A stretch of 64,000 bases of DNA from positions 2,914,001-2,978,000 of the forward strand of contig JAMXSV010000028.1 in the NCBI GenBank assembly GCA_027559495.1, written 5' to 3'. A model generated the notes under the pieces. That model was not told the DNA's origin. It saw nothing but the letters and a program-made list of their open reading frames with translations, and ran no database searches. Made by a program: the position numbers and the translations under genes. This document shows, in pieces, positions 46,847 to 58,240 of the stretch (the first letter of the stretch is position 1; each line of letters begins with the position of its first letter). This stretch comes from Aurifilum marmelostoma (taxonomy: Eukaryota > Ascomycota > Sordariomycetes > Diaporthales > Cryphonectriaceae).

Positions 46847-48733
46847 TTAGCTGTGCGTAGGCATGGCGACATCTGCCTTCTTGCTGATCGCATCAGCCGC
46901 GCTCCAGAGAGCCGTGACCGTCTTGAGCTGCGTGTAAAAGTTGACACCCGGCTTGCCATAGAAAGTACTGGCGCCACCGCCCGCAATGCTCTTCTTGTTG
47001 CCTGTAAAGGAGAACATGGGCAGGGGCACGGGAATGGGCACATTGATACCAACCTGGCCCGCCTCGATGTTGCGCCGGAAGGTCTCGGCCGTGGGACCGC
47101 TGCGGGTGAAGATGGCCACCCCGTTGCCGTACTCGTTGGCGTTGATCAGCTCCACGGCGTCGTCCAGCGTCTCCACGTTGAGGCACACCAGCACGGGGCC
47201 GAAGATCTCCTCCTTGTAGCACTTCATGTCCTTGGTGACGTTGGTGATGATGGTCGGCGCCACCCAATTGCCGTCTGGGTATTTGGCCGGCTTGAAGCCG
47301 CGCCCGTCCAGCAGCACCGTGGCGCCCTCCTCCTCGGCCGAGGCGATCAGCGCTTCGATGCGCGCCTTGCTCTCGGGCGAGATGACGGGGCCCAGGTCGG
47401 CGCCCTCCTCGAATCCGCCGTTCACGCTGAGAGACTTGGCCCGCTCCGCCAGCTCAGGCAGCCACTCCTTGGTCTCGCCCACCATGACCAGCGTCGACAG
47501 CGCCATGCACCGCTGGCCCGCGGCGCCAAAGGCAGCACCTACCACGGCGTTGAGGAACTGGTTCTTGTTGCAGTCGGGGAGCACGGCGGCGTGGTTCTTG
47601 GCGCCCAGGTTGGCCTGCACGCGCTTTCCGTTGGCAGAGCCCCGGGAGAAGATGTACTCGCCAGCCTTGTTGCCACCCACAAACGAGATGGCCTTGATGG
47701 CAGGATGATCGAGAAGAAAGTTAACGGTGCGGTGGGCGCCGTGCACAATATTGATCACACCCGGCGGGAATCCAGCCTTTTGCGTCAGCTCCGCCAGGAT
47801 CATGGCCGCGCCTGGGTCACGCTCCGAAGGCTTGAGCACGAGGGTGTTGCCAGTAACCGTGGCGATGGGGATGCACCAGAGGGGAATCATGGCAGGGAAG
47901 TCTAGTTGTGGGGGTGGAAAATCACCGCCGGTCAGTACTCTGCTCGAGTCCTCAAAAAGGGAAAAAAAAAAAAGAATTCCGTCAGGACATGGTGATAATA
48001 ATAGGCACTCACTAAAAGGGCAGATGGCAGCCGTGACACCAAGTGGCTCCCGGTACGTCCTCGTCTCCATGTCCTTGGCAACCTCCAGCAGCTCCCCCTT
48101 CAGCAGCTCAGGCGCGCCGCAGGCCGCCTCGGCAACCTGCAGGCCGCGGAGCACATCACCCCTGGCATCGGCAAAGGTTTTGCCCTGCTCCAGGGTGATG
48201 CTGGCGGCCAGGCGGTCCCAGTTCTCGCGAATGAGGGCGACAAACTTGAACATAATCTGCTGGCGGGCGAGGACGCTCATGTTCCGCCAGGCGGGGAACG
48301 CCTTCTCGGCGCTCGCCACGGCCGCCTCGAGCTCGGCATCCGTCATCTGCGGCACCCGCGTCACCAGGTTGTTGGTGGCAGGGTCGTACAGCGGAATGTG
48401 CTGGTCCGCGGCAGAGGGCCGGAACTCATTATCCAGAAAGTAAGGCGTGTTGGTCACCTCGGCGATCTTCTCATGGGTTGTCGGATACGAGCTTGCCGTG
48501 GATGCGAGGGCCGGGTTGAGGTGTGCCGCTGTGGCGTGTATCCTCCTCACGGCGCCCGAGGGCAACGAGGCCGACGATAGGGGACTCATCCTGCCGGCCG
48601 TGGGGGTGAAAGGAGCCGCAGGAGAGGACCGCGGGGACAGAAGAGAGAGACCTGACCTGCTACGGCCTGCTGATGCTGCTTGGGACGAGCGAGCTGCGCT
48701 GGCAGAAATACTGCTGGATAATAAACGGCGCAT
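46847..48733 (-). CDS. Methylmalonate-semialdehyde dehydrogenase (acylating), mitochondrial, 591 aa
   Basis: ALDH6-family enzyme that converts methylmalonate or malonate semialdehyde with CoA and NAD+ to propionyl-CoA or acetyl-CoA, at the end of valine and thymine/uracil-type catabolism. Two exons, 48733-48013 and 47901-46847; the junction restores the family motif ICPFNFPAMIPLWC. The catalytic Cys is at about residue 372 in FGAAGQRCMALS. ALDH motifs LVLKPSERDPGA, SFVGGNKAGEYIF and EEIFGPVL are present. The N-terminal 65 residues are Ser/Arg-rich and end in RRIHATAA, a good mitochondrial presequence. The ATG at 48733 (MRRLLSSS) is preferred over an upstream in-frame ATG because it starts this presequence. 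Confidence 0.96.
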   Translation of the reverse strand: MRRLLSSSISASAARSSQAASAGRSRSGLSLLSPRSSPAAPFTPTAGRMSPLSSASLPSGAVRRIHATAAHLNPALASTASSYPTTHEKIAEVTNTPYFLDNEFRPSAADQHIPLYDPATNNLVTRVPQMTDAELEAAVASAEKAFPAWRNMSVLARQQIMFKFVALIRENWDRLAASITLEQGKTFADARGDVLRGLQVAEAACGAPELLKGELLEVAKDMETRTYREPLGVTAAICPFSECLLLSPCPDGILFFFSLFEDSSRVLTGGDFPPPQLDFPAMIPLWCIPIATVTGNTLVLKPSERDPGAAMILAELTQKAGFPPGVINIVHGAHRTVNFLLDHPAIKAISFVGGNKAGEYIFSRGSANGKRVQANLGAKNHAAVLPDCNKNQFLNAVVGAAFGAAGQRCMALSTLVMVGETKEWLPELAERAKSLSVNGGFEEGADLGPVISPESKARIEALIASAEEEGATVLLDGRGFKPAKYPDGNWVAPTIITNVTKDMKCYKEEIFGPVLVCLNVETLDDAVELINANEYGNGVAIFTRSGPTAETFRRNIEAGQVGINVPIPVPLPMFSFTGNKKSIAGGGASTFYGKPGVNFYTQLKTVTALWSAADAISKKADVAMPTHS

Positions 48734-49720
48734 TTGGAATATGACTTTCGTGATGAGAGAGAGAAGAGAGTGAGACAGGACGAGGACAACGAATTGATGG
48801 AACAATTTCGATGACGGGTTTCTCGAGAAACTTCACGAGGCTGTCAGGGCAGAAACTGTTGGTCCAGAGAAGACCCCAGAGTGAGAGAAACCAGGGAGGT
48901 GTAGGATGAATATCAATGACAATGCGCTCGCTCGCTGGCTGATGGCGACGCGGGTCGTAGATCGTGGCAACAACCCCAGAGCACCCCTCCCTCCCTTCTT
49001 CTCCAAATAGTGCGGGGAGACCACCCGAGGGGCACGATTAGGACTTACTCCACTTATCCCGGGCGCACTCGGGCCAGCCCTGTGCCGCCAGTTGCCGGTT
49101 TGCCTGACTACCCGGATATCACCAAGCCCAACGTGACGCCAAAAAGAAAAAGCTCCTATCAGACCAGTTCAGTTGCGTAATGACATTGACAATATATGAG
49201 ACATGGCAGTACGTATCTCACTGCTGCCGGAATTTAAATTGGCTTGCGAGGTTAATAAATCAGACCGGAGTTTCAGAGCAAGAAAAAATTTAGAGTTCAC
49301 ATGCCGTGATATTGGCCATAGTGCCTAGGACGATAGTACGCTCAGCCTCATCCATTATTTTCATTACAATCATCATAGGTCATTGTCACAGAGGGTGAGG
49401 GCGGGTGAGAGAAGACCTGATTCGTCACGACGAACATCGCAAGGGACACGTGCACAAGAGTTATCAAGAAGAGTCCGTATTTTCTGCATGACCTAAAAAT
49501 ACACTACCTGCTACGCCGTGCTCAGACCCTGCCCTGTGCGAAGAAAAGCATCCCGTTTTTTTGTTGTTCTTTCTTTTTCAACATGAAGACTCTCATCAGA
49601 GGGTACAAGACCCTATCTTGAGCCTTTTGTTGCCTTTCTTTTCCATCTTCTCCCAACAGCCGCCGTCCTTCAAAATGCTAATCACTCCGGCCCAAGCCTT
49701 CCCGGCATCACCCGGTCAAC
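48734..49720. other. Intergenic, MMSDH promoter and calnexin 3' flank
   Basis: About 1 kb with no supported gene on either strand. Confidence 0.6.
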
Positions 49721-51691
49721 CTACGACTGACTTCGGGTGGTGCGCTTGGTGGCGGTGTCCTTGACGGCCTCAGCTCCAGAGGAAGCAGCGGCGGCAACCT
49801 TGTCCTTGACCTCGGCGGCCTTGTCCTTGGCGTCACCGGCGGCCTTCTTGGCGGCAGGAGGTGCAGAGCCACCCAGGCTGCTGACGACACCAACAATGAC
49901 GGCGATGACGGTGACAAGGATGGCACCGATACCACCAGCGACCTCAGGGACGAACTTGATAGCCTCGATGGGGTCACGCTGGGCGATGGTCAGGAACAGG
50001 TCCGTCTTCTCCTTGATGAACAGGACGGGGTCGTCCAGGAACTTGAGGTCGTTGGGAGACTTGATCTCATCCTTCTTGGGGACCGAGGCAAGCTCCGCCA
50101 GCTGCTCGACAGGGTGCTTCAGGTGGAAAGTCTCGTCGGCGAGCTTGTGGGCGTCCTCGACCGAATGTCCGATGTAGATGTTGTCAAACAGGATGTCGTT
50201 CTGCATGGTCCAGATCTCGAAGCCGATAGCTCCGATGGGCTCGAAGTTGGCGGGCGTGGTGTCGTTGAAGAAGTCGGGGTTCTTGATCTTGCGCGGGGCC
50301 CACACACCCTTGTAGGCGGGGTTGTCAATGAACGGAGCGGTCCACTTGCCCTTGTAGTCGGGGTTCTTCTTCATGGGCTTGGTCCAGGGGCCACAGCCAG
50401 AAACCTCAGAACACTTGGGGTTGGCCACGGTGGGCGCGATCCAGTCACCGTCCTCCTCGTCGTCCCAGTCCTCGGGCTTCTGGGCCTCAGGGTCGGGGAC
50501 GGTGAGGGGCTCATCGACGAGCCAGTCTTCAGGCTTCTCGGCCTCCTCGTCGACAATCTCGAAGGGGGCATCCTCGTCCCAGTCCTCGGGCTTGGTGGCC
50601 TCGGGGTCAGGAATGCGAGCCTCATCGACCCAGTCCTCGGGCTTCTTGTCCTCGGGGTCGTCAATCTCCGCAGGGGGGTTGACGGCAGGAACAAAGTCCT
50701 CGAGGAGGCTGCCCGTCTTGACCTGCTCGCCGTTGAGCTCGATGATGAAGGTGTTGTCGGGGTGGACAATGAGCGTGTAGAGCTCGCTGGTCTTGACAAT
50801 GCGGGCAGCGTTGGGAGACTTGACATGTTTCTCCTCGTACTCGCCAGTCTTGGGGTTCTTGTGGTTGAAGATGAAGTGGATCTTGTTGTTGTGGCCGCAC
50901 TTGTCAGGGCCAAACATGATCACGTAGGGAGTGGTGTTGGAGAACTCGTCCTGGTGGAGAGCCTTGTTCTCGCGCAGGAGCTTCATGTAGGCACCACCGC
51001 ACTCGAGGCCGTCTAATCACACAGTTTGTAGTCAGCATCAGGATCGAACAGAGTGCCGGCAGGGCCCGCCGGAAAGGGGGGGGGGGCTTGAAACATACTC
51101 TGGAGCTTCACCTCATACTGAACAACAAGAGGCTTGCCCTTGGGGTCAATCTTCTCTGGGAACTTGGCAGAGATGGCATGGTGAGCAGCAGGGTTCTTGA
51201 CGACAAGACCCTTATCACCCTCCATGCCCTTGAAGACAGTGGGCTCTTCAACAGCCCACTCGCCCACGTAGGCCCACTCCTCTTCGTCCTTGCCAGTGTC
51301 CTTCATGTCCTTCTTGGCGTGGGAGGGCTTCCACCGCTGCTCCCAGTCATCGGTGAACTGCTCAAGGAAAGGTGCCTTGATGGTAGTGGGCTAAATGACA
51401 CAATTGCTCCAAGTCAGCTTTCTGTTGGCCTGTGCTTGCTGTCTGCTTGTCTGCTGTGGTGCAGGAGGCCATGACGCAACTGCGCAATTGTGTTGTGACA
51501 GAGCAGTTCTGAACGGGGTGGTGGCTGCGTGGGATTCTTGAGCTTACTGTGAAGGTAGGCAGAGAGGCGTCCACAGAGGTGGCAGACTCAGCAGCAGAAG
51601 AGGAGCTCTCGTCGCCGAGAGGCTTCTGCGCATCATCAGCAGCAGCACCATAGGCCAGGATGGCCGCAGCAATGAAAGGTGTGAATCTCAT
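49721..51691 (-). CDS. Calnexin, ER membrane lectin chaperone, 575 aa
   Basis: Binds monoglucosylated N-glycans and assists folding of glycoproteins in the ER. Three exons: 51691-51548, 51390-51099 and 51012-49721; junctions are in frame. The signal peptide covers about residues 1-18 (FIAAAILAYGAAA). The lectin domain contains VVQYEVKLQNGLECGGAYMKLL, YVIMFGPDKCG and IHFIFNHKNP. The P-arm has four KPEDW repeats followed by the second repeat type (GPWTKPMKKNPDYKGKW and DNPAYKGVWAPRKI). A membrane segment (AGGIGAILVTVIAVIVGVV, about 503-522) precedes a 50-residue Lys/Ala-rich cytosolic tail. The second intron carries an 11-G run (51076-51086). The start at MRFTPF was chosen because it begins the signal peptide. 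Confidence 0.97.
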
Positions 51692-53205
51692 CGTGATGAT
51701 GGCTGCTGTCAGCAATGTGGTAGGAAGGTTTCCTTGAAAGTTGCTCTGATCAGCAGGTGATTGATCAGAGAGACAGCTTCCTTCCTTTGTACAGACAAAA
51801 GACCTGTCGATGACAAGAGACAGGTGTGGAAGGAATTTGGCTAGAGAAGAAATAAAGAAAAAAGGATGCTGCTCCCAGAGCTTGAGGAGGGGGAAAAGTC
51901 GAGACTGGTGCAGGAGTCAGTCAACAACAATGTGCTAGAGATGAGGTTGGACTAGATTTATCCTCGGGGTTCAAGGCGTCGCGGGCGGAAAAAAGGACAC
52001 GCTGGCGGTTGAAGCTCCCCAAAAAATTAAATGCAGCAGCAGCTCCAACCTTCCCCCCTCCGGCTGAGGTGCAGGGATCATGATGCTATGTACAGGGGGG
52101 GTCACGGGCGCTCAGGTGGCCACTGCATTATTGAGTGCGGGGATCGATCGGGAGGTCCCTAGCCTAGCAGGTGCCTTATTGAAGAAAACCACTGAGAAGG
52201 CTGGAAGGGTACTGCCTCTTCAGCGTACCGAGACCCCTTCACCAGGGCCACCGATGCGCCAAAGCACCTAGTGACCCCACCTGGGAGAACTTCTTGGAAG
52301 GTTCGACGTGCATATTTCTGTAGCATGGCAATTTCGGGAAAAGCTTCAATGTAACAACAACAGGCTGAAGTAGGATTCTGGCCAGCAGCGTAAACCAAAT
52401 CAAATTGCACTCATTAATTGGTGAAAGCTGTCCTCAAGCATAGTTGATGATCTGATACTGCTGCAGGTTCACCTGCCTCACCATTATGATTGCCAAAATG
52501 CTGGCTGTTTCTGATGATCTCGAATCATTGGGGAGAGACTAACTGACTCGGCCTGTGTGTGTGGTCAAGACGCAGTACTAATATTATATGATATAGCACA
52601 ATTTGCTGCAGAGATCACATGCTTTTGGAGAAGGTTAGTGTGTTCTGACATACTAGTATCAAGCACACACTATCATCTTTGCGGGTAATCTTAGAGAATC
52701 CCTGATATTATATATCAGGGCACATGATGAACCGAGCTCCCTCTCCTCTCGGTATAAGAAGGCTGCCAGTGGCATATACCCAAACACAGATGGAAAAATG
52801 GTAATGATAATATTTGCACTGCAAACATGGCGCACAAAAGTCTAATTTGCACTGATATTGTACCAATGTGCTAAAAAGCAGAGAGAAGAGGAAAAAATCG
52901 CACGCTGTGCCAAGCTGCCTGCCGAGACAGTGTTTCTCTGTAGTGTGGAGAGGAATGGAGGGGTCGAACTGGTACAGTAAGAGTGACGTGCTCCGGCCTG
53001 GAGCGGCTCCGACCCCCATAATATTGTAGTGCAAGGGCGCCGATTCTATCCTTTTTTCCACCAGCCTGACGATACACTGCAGCCATAGCATGTCCTCTCA
53101 TGCAACCGTAGAATTGAAATCTGGTTCAAGTACAGGAGGGTTTGACAAGAGTTCTTCGCTTCTGGACATCAACGGAGCGCGTGCGAGAGCTTTTGGTGAG
53201 ACGCA
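51692..53205. other. Divergent intergenic region (1.5 kb) with a 9-bp inverted repeat
   Basis: Lies between the calnexin start and the mtnB start. A perfect inverted repeat occurs at 52700-52720 (arms CCCTGATAT and ATATCAGGG, 3-bp spacer). No gene is supported; short frames near 52,080-52,270 and 53,090-53,308 are judged chance. Confidence 0.55.
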
Positions 53206-54193
53206 ATGGGCAGCAGCAACGACGAGCTCATCTGCTCCGATGACCTCGACCACCCGGCCAACCTCATCCCGTCTTTGTGTGCAAAGTTTTGGACCTTGGG
53301 TTGGGTGACGGGCACCGGCGGCGGCGCCTCGATACGTGATGAGTAGGGTCGACCCCCACAAGCCCCCTCCTCCTTCAACCGCTGGTTCTACCAGCCTGCT
53401 TCTCTGTGGAATTGACTAACACTCGTGCCTGCGCACCCCCCCTTTCTCACAGTGACCTCGTCTACATAGCCCCCCTCGGGCGTGCAGAAGGAGCTCATGA
53501 AGCCTTCCGACCTATACGTCCTCTCCCTCCCGCAGACCCTCGAAAAGCACAAGTCCTCCTCCTCCGAGGGCGACGGCCCCATCCGCCCAAGCTCTCGCGT
53601 CTACCTGCGCTCTCCGCCGGCCTTCAAGCCCTCGCAGTGCACCCCGCTGTTCCTCAGCGCCTTCACCCGCCGCGACGCCCGGTGCTGCATCCACACCCAC
53701 AGCCCCTATGCGGTGCTCGTCACCCTCATCCTCGAGCAGCAGGGCGGCAGCAAGGAGTTCAGCATCAACAACATTGAGCAGATCAAGGGCTTCGCGCGAG
53801 GCTACCCGCACCGCGAGGTCGGGAACCTGGGGTATCACGACACGCTGCGGATCCCCGTGATTGAGAATACGGCGCACGAGGAGGACCTAACCGAGTTCAT
53901 GGAGGAGGCCATGGACCGGTACCCAGATGCGTATGCCGTGCTGGTGAGGAGACATGGTGTCTATGTCTGGGGCAACAGTGTTGAGCACGCCAAGACGCAG
54001 TGCGAGAGGTATGTGGACCGCTGCAGTCCTTTCGCCTCCTATGCTCGGGCGTCAATATTGCGAATCACAGCTGACTTGACCTTGCTACAGTCTGGACTAC
54101 CTCTTTCAACTTGCGGTAGAGATGAAGAAGCTCGGTATCCCGTGGATCTCAAACATTGAGCCGACGCTGCCTACAAAGTCGATAAAAGAATGA
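53206..54193 (+). CDS. mde1: Methylthioribulose-1-phosphate dehydratase (class II aldolase family), with a 1-base frameshift
   Basis: Methionine-salvage enzyme (MtnB/Mde1) that dehydrates 5-methylthioribulose 1-phosphate; cytosolic and Zn-dependent. Exons: 53206-53342, 53453-54008 and 54091-54193. Motifs: NDELICSDDLDHPANLIP, LGWVTGTGGGASIRD, DLVYIAP then SGVQKELMKPSDL, CCIHTHSP (zinc His at about 126 and 128), IEQIKGF and the third zinc His in RRHGVYVWG. The C-terminus is LFQLAVEMKKLGIPW...IKE. The exon sum is 796, one base over a multiple of three. The frame breaks in the C6 run 53470-53475 between IAP and SGVQKE; five Cs would give the conserved IAPSGVQKE. Without the extra base the protein is 264 aa, normal for the family. 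Confidence 0.92.
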
Positions 54194-54596
54194 GAAGTTC
54201 TCCTCTATGGTATCCTCAGACCAATCTCGCTACCTACCTTCCTTGGGCGCTTGAATGTAGAGGGAATCTGTGTGTGATCCGACCAATCAAGCACGCAAGC
54301 TATTACGGACATTGAACTTCGTCGGTAAGCTCTACTTCCTGGGTTTATATGCGCCAAAAATGTCAGGGAGGAGAGTGCGTGGACAAGGGTATACGAGACT
54401 AAACATTGGTTTCATTAATCCCACACGACGATGGGGTTTATTTCTTATTTTCTTTCCGATGCTAAGTCTCACTGCTTCAATTACCGGTACTCTCTACCGA
54501 TATCCCATATTACCCGTCTCGTCCCGCATTACTTCATCATTATCCACAATACCCATATCCAAAGAGGGAGAAGTTCGCCTTCTCCCAACAAGGTGC
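54194..54596. other. Convergent 3' flanks
   Basis: About 400 bp between two stop codons on opposite strands. No gene is seen. Confidence 0.6.
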
Positions 54597-55273
54597 CTAC
54601 AAAGCCATGAAGGCAGCCAGCAGGCCAAAGAGGCTTGCACCGGTAACACCAACGCGGATAGCATCAGCACTGCTTGAGGACGTAGACGAAGACGACGACG
54701 AGGTAGCAGTGCTGGTGCCAGACGAGGAGGAGCCGCTGCCCGAGGTGCCAGACGAGCTGGAGGTACCTGTGGCGGAGGCGGATGCGGCGGTGCCAGTGGA
54801 GCCGGAAGAGCCAGTTGAGCCAGTCGCCTCGGCCGGAGTGCCGGTAGAGGTGAAGTAGTTCTGGTCAATGCAGCTCTGGACACAGTCGCCGTAGGCAGAG
54901 TTGTCGGCGGCGGTGCCGTTGCCCTGGTCGCAGCTGGCGACGCAGTCGGTGGTGGCGTTCACCTGCGAGCCGGAGGGATCAGGGACCTGTGTACGAGGGG
55001 TTTAGCGAGGCTGTCTCGTGGTGACCGCTGGCGCAAAGTGTCAAGATTGTGCCGGTCTGTTAAACTTACAGCAATGCACTTGGACTGGCAGTTCACATCG
55101 CCAGCGTCACAGGCCTCGAGGCAGGCTGCCTCGGAAGACTGGGCGGCGGTGAGGGAGACAGAGGTGGCAGCGGAGGAGACAGTGGTGGAGGCGACGGCGG
55201 TGCTGCTGCTGTCCGAGCTCTGGGCACTGGCGAGGACGGCAAAGGCGCCAACGAGGAAGGTAGCGAAACGCAT
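54597..55273 (-). CDS. Small Cys/Ser-rich secreted GPI-type protein, 197 aa
   Basis: Two exons, 55273-55070 and 54986-54597, joined in phase 0 by a GTAAGT donor and a CAG acceptor. The signal peptide is MRFATFLVGAFAVLASA. Residues about 50-110 hold eight Cys in four C-x3-C pairs (CLEAC, CQSKC, CVASC, CVQSC), probably four disulfides. A Ser/Thr/Gly/Ala-rich region of about 60 residues, expected to be O-glycosylated, follows. The C-terminus ends in a hydrophobic segment (GASLFGLLAAFMAL) after small residues, as in GPI-anchored wall proteins. The spacing does not match the CFEM domain. The role in the wall or surface is inferred from architecture only. Confidence 0.83.
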
Positions 55274-56646
55274 CTTGACGATTTGGTTGTCGTTTTTCGA
55301 AGGGTGTGATTAGAAACTTCTTAGCCTGTATGAATGGACAGTGAAGAAAAGAGCAATGTTGTTGCGAGTGAACAAGCTGTTGAGCGAGTGTGGATGAACG
55401 GGAACAATCCTCGTACAGCAATTAACAGAGCAGAGTAGGGACAAAGCGAGAAGACAGGTCGAGAAGGGAGAAAGAAAAAGAAAATCAGGTCAAGAAAACA
55501 AACGCGTGAGAGGCAGGAAGGACTGGGCTCTTTTAAATGGGCGGTCATCGCGCATGGATCTCACATGGCTGGGATCCCGTCCCTTTCGTTAGTACATTCT
55601 ACTATGTACCATCCATCCATGGTGCTCTAAGGATCCCCCCATGTAGGGGGCTCTGGGCTTGGGAAGGGTCCGCACCGAGCATTGGCGGAACAAGAAACAC
55701 AGGGAAGGAAGGAACCTGATCATCGCGCCACTGCCTACTGATGCCTGTCGTGAGAGGTCATTTTTGCTGCCTTCTGTCTTCCTTTCCTTTTGTTTTCTCT
55801 CCCTCTCTCTCCTCAAACGGAATCCTCGTATTCCTATTCCTCTTGCCACCTTCAGCCTCTGTTTCGCACAACACAACTCCTTGCCGTTTTCAATCCGAAG
55901 GCGAGGAAAGATGAGAGACATCCATTTTCATCCATTCCTGCCTCCTCTTCTCCCCCCCAGCATAGTTTTCTCTGTTTCCTTGGCTTCCGCCCCTCCAGCC
56001 CGGGCGGATCTCGTTTAGACGTTACAAGCACAGTGGCACTGTACACCACCTGCCCCTCCCCCAGAAGGCTCTAGAACCCCTTCTGGTATGGCCTGTTTAC
56101 CCTCAGCCAACCAGAGCTCGCGGACGGGTGACGGCTCATACAGGAGCTAGAGCAGTGAGGCTCGTGTTCGACGACGGGATCTCTTGCATGTCTCTCCTCT
56201 GGTTCTGCCTGTTTTTCTGGAGAATGTCACGCGGACTCTGCCGTGTCGAATGAGTATCTCTTCACGGAACAGACTGTTTTGGGATGATCACTTGAGAGGG
56301 CTTTATCGGATCAATGATCCTCTGTGGGGATTTCCTTTGTCGATTTTCCTACCCTTCTTCTTCTCTCTCTTCCCAGGTAGATTTAGAGAAAAGATCTGCA
56401 TGAAAGAATCCGGAGGAGGGTCAATTTCAGTCCTGCATATATGTAATGCCACCAGAGAAACCCTCATATGCCCAGCCAGCCAGTCAGCTCGGCCTCCTTT
56501 TATTCGAAAGGTGGGAAAAAAAAAATAATTCCCACTGTATTGGCCTTGTCGATCGTTGGGGTAACCTTAAAATTAGTGATATTCTGGGCGGCACTGGGTA
56601 GGGTGCCAGGGGTGCCACTTTTGGGTAGGGGCGTCAGCCAAGCTTG

Positions 56647-56666
56647 CCCCCCCCCCCCCCCCCCCC
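56647..56666. repeat. Poly-C run (20)
   Basis: Twenty consecutive C residues in non-coding DNA; the true length is uncertain in any assembly. Confidence 0.85.
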
Positions 56667-57455
56667 GGAGGAAGAAACCTGGTGGTCCAATTTCCGTCCT
56701 GCCGCCCAGTTGCAGTCAGTGCTTATTCTCTCCTTCCCAATATTGGGGCGGTAATAATAAAAAAGAAACAAGAAAAAAATTCCCAATCCCTCTTACAGCC
56801 ACTGGGCGTCTGATTTCCGAACAGTCATGTAACTATTAAGGGGTTTGTGGGAATAGAGACAGGCAGATGAGATCTGTAAGTCCTGAATCCTCGTCGGCTC
56901 TTTTTTTTCCCTTTTCTTCCTCCCCAGGCCCTCTTTCCTTTCTCTAAGTCTCTCTCTCTCCCCCTCCTTCACCACAAACGGTGGCCAACCCACAAATCTC
57001 GGACCACTTCCTAGGCTGTCCATCCCCCAGACTTGTTCCCCCCAGATCCACAGTGACGATGATGTGTCCACTGCATGTGTTTTTTTTTTACCCTTCCACT
57101 CGCTTCGGCCCTCTCCACACTTCCCCCTTGCCCTTGTCGTCCAAACAACAACAACAACAAGCGCCCTGTCATGTTCCTGGGTCGGCTCTTCTTGCCGTTA
57201 TGCAATTCCAACCAAGGCCTGAATGCCACGTATGTATCGTAGGAAGCAAGGTCTCCTCCAGCTGGAGACAAGGAGGCCAGAAGGACACAAGAGCTCGACC
57301 GACTTTTGGGTGGGGAGCGTGTGACCATAAAATGTCTCTCAAGCCATCGGGGCTATTTTGCGCCCTCCTTGCCAATACGAGAGGGAACATAGTAGCTGCA
57401 TATACTACATAGATGAGATGGGCTGCCTTTCTCTCTAGAGGGCTTGAAAGCGAAA

Positions 57456-57469
57456 GGGGGGGGGGGGGG
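57456..57469. repeat. Poly-G run (14)
   Basis: Fourteen consecutive G residues in non-coding DNA. Confidence 0.85.
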
Positions 57470-58240
57470 ATGGTTCGTCTCGGAGCACAGAGCGGATGTA
57501 CGCGCCCTTAGCTGCTGCTAAAATTGTGACCACACCTACACGCATGCACGTACATAATATTGTAGGCACATCCACTCCCACCCGTGTCTGTCTTACGCAC
57601 AAATCCTAGCCATGACCCTACAATCCCATCCGGTTGGTGCAGTCGCGGCGGGTGCTTGCAGTGGCGCTCGTGCAGTACGAAAAAAAAAATGTTATTTGTA
57701 CTATCTTACAAGTTACTGGAATACGGGATTTGTAGCAGCAAGCACAGAAGAAAATAAAAGGCAAGAAAGGAAACAGAGGGAGAGAGAGACAGAAAGGGAA
57801 AAGAATGAAGATCGAAGGTCACGTGTGTTTGTGAGGTCTCTCTTTTGGGTACCTGCTGCCTATCTATACCCTCTACCTAGGCTTCCTGCTTAATATTTCG
57901 TGAGGTTCTCAGTTTCTCCTGCTCGTATGAATCAAGACGGCGACGTCTCTTGTGTCATATTTGCTGGCGGGTCATGAATGTCAGGAACGAAAGATGATGC
58001 ACGGGCCCTTGACCAATTTTCAAGACCGCTTGATATATCAAAAGCAGAGGTGCGTTCATTGCCTCCTCTCTCTGGAATGCCGGTGCTATCTGACCATAAC
58101 ATACAAACTGAGCCCAAGAACCAAGAACAGGCCACCATGCAGCCAACAGGCAACCCGGCTCTGTCTAGATCGGTAGCACTCCACAGCACGAGCACCAGCA
58201 CTAGCACCGTCACTCACAACTGCTGCAACCCCCGCCGTGT

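Larger units (their letters stand above)
55274..58240. other. Long gene-free interval (3 kb) with G and C homopolymers
   Basis: Upstream of the Cys/Ser-rich gene. It contains a 20-C run at 56647-56666 and a 14-G run at 57456-57469, plus several pyrimidine-rich tracts. Open frames on both strands are short and lack motifs. It could hold a long leader or a noncoding transcript; the sequence gives no proof. Confidence 0.5.

Noticed and set aside
46721..47905. Open frame of 394 codons on the + strand
   Set aside because: Antisense shadow of the GC-rich MMSDH exon; His/Gly/Val/Leu-rich composition and no domain.
23399..48733. Pyrimidine-degradation gene cluster (pseudouridine enzyme plus MMSDH)
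   Set aside because: The two genes are 20 kb apart with unrelated housekeeping genes between them, and no other enzyme of the pathway is present.
50114..51016. Open frame of 300 codons on the + strand
   Set aside because: Antisense shadow of calnexin exon 3.
53090..53308. 72-codon frame starting MSSHATVELK
   Set aside because: It overlaps mtnB exon 1 in another frame; the mtnB frame from 53206 carries the conserved DHPANLIP and GWVTGTGGG motifs.
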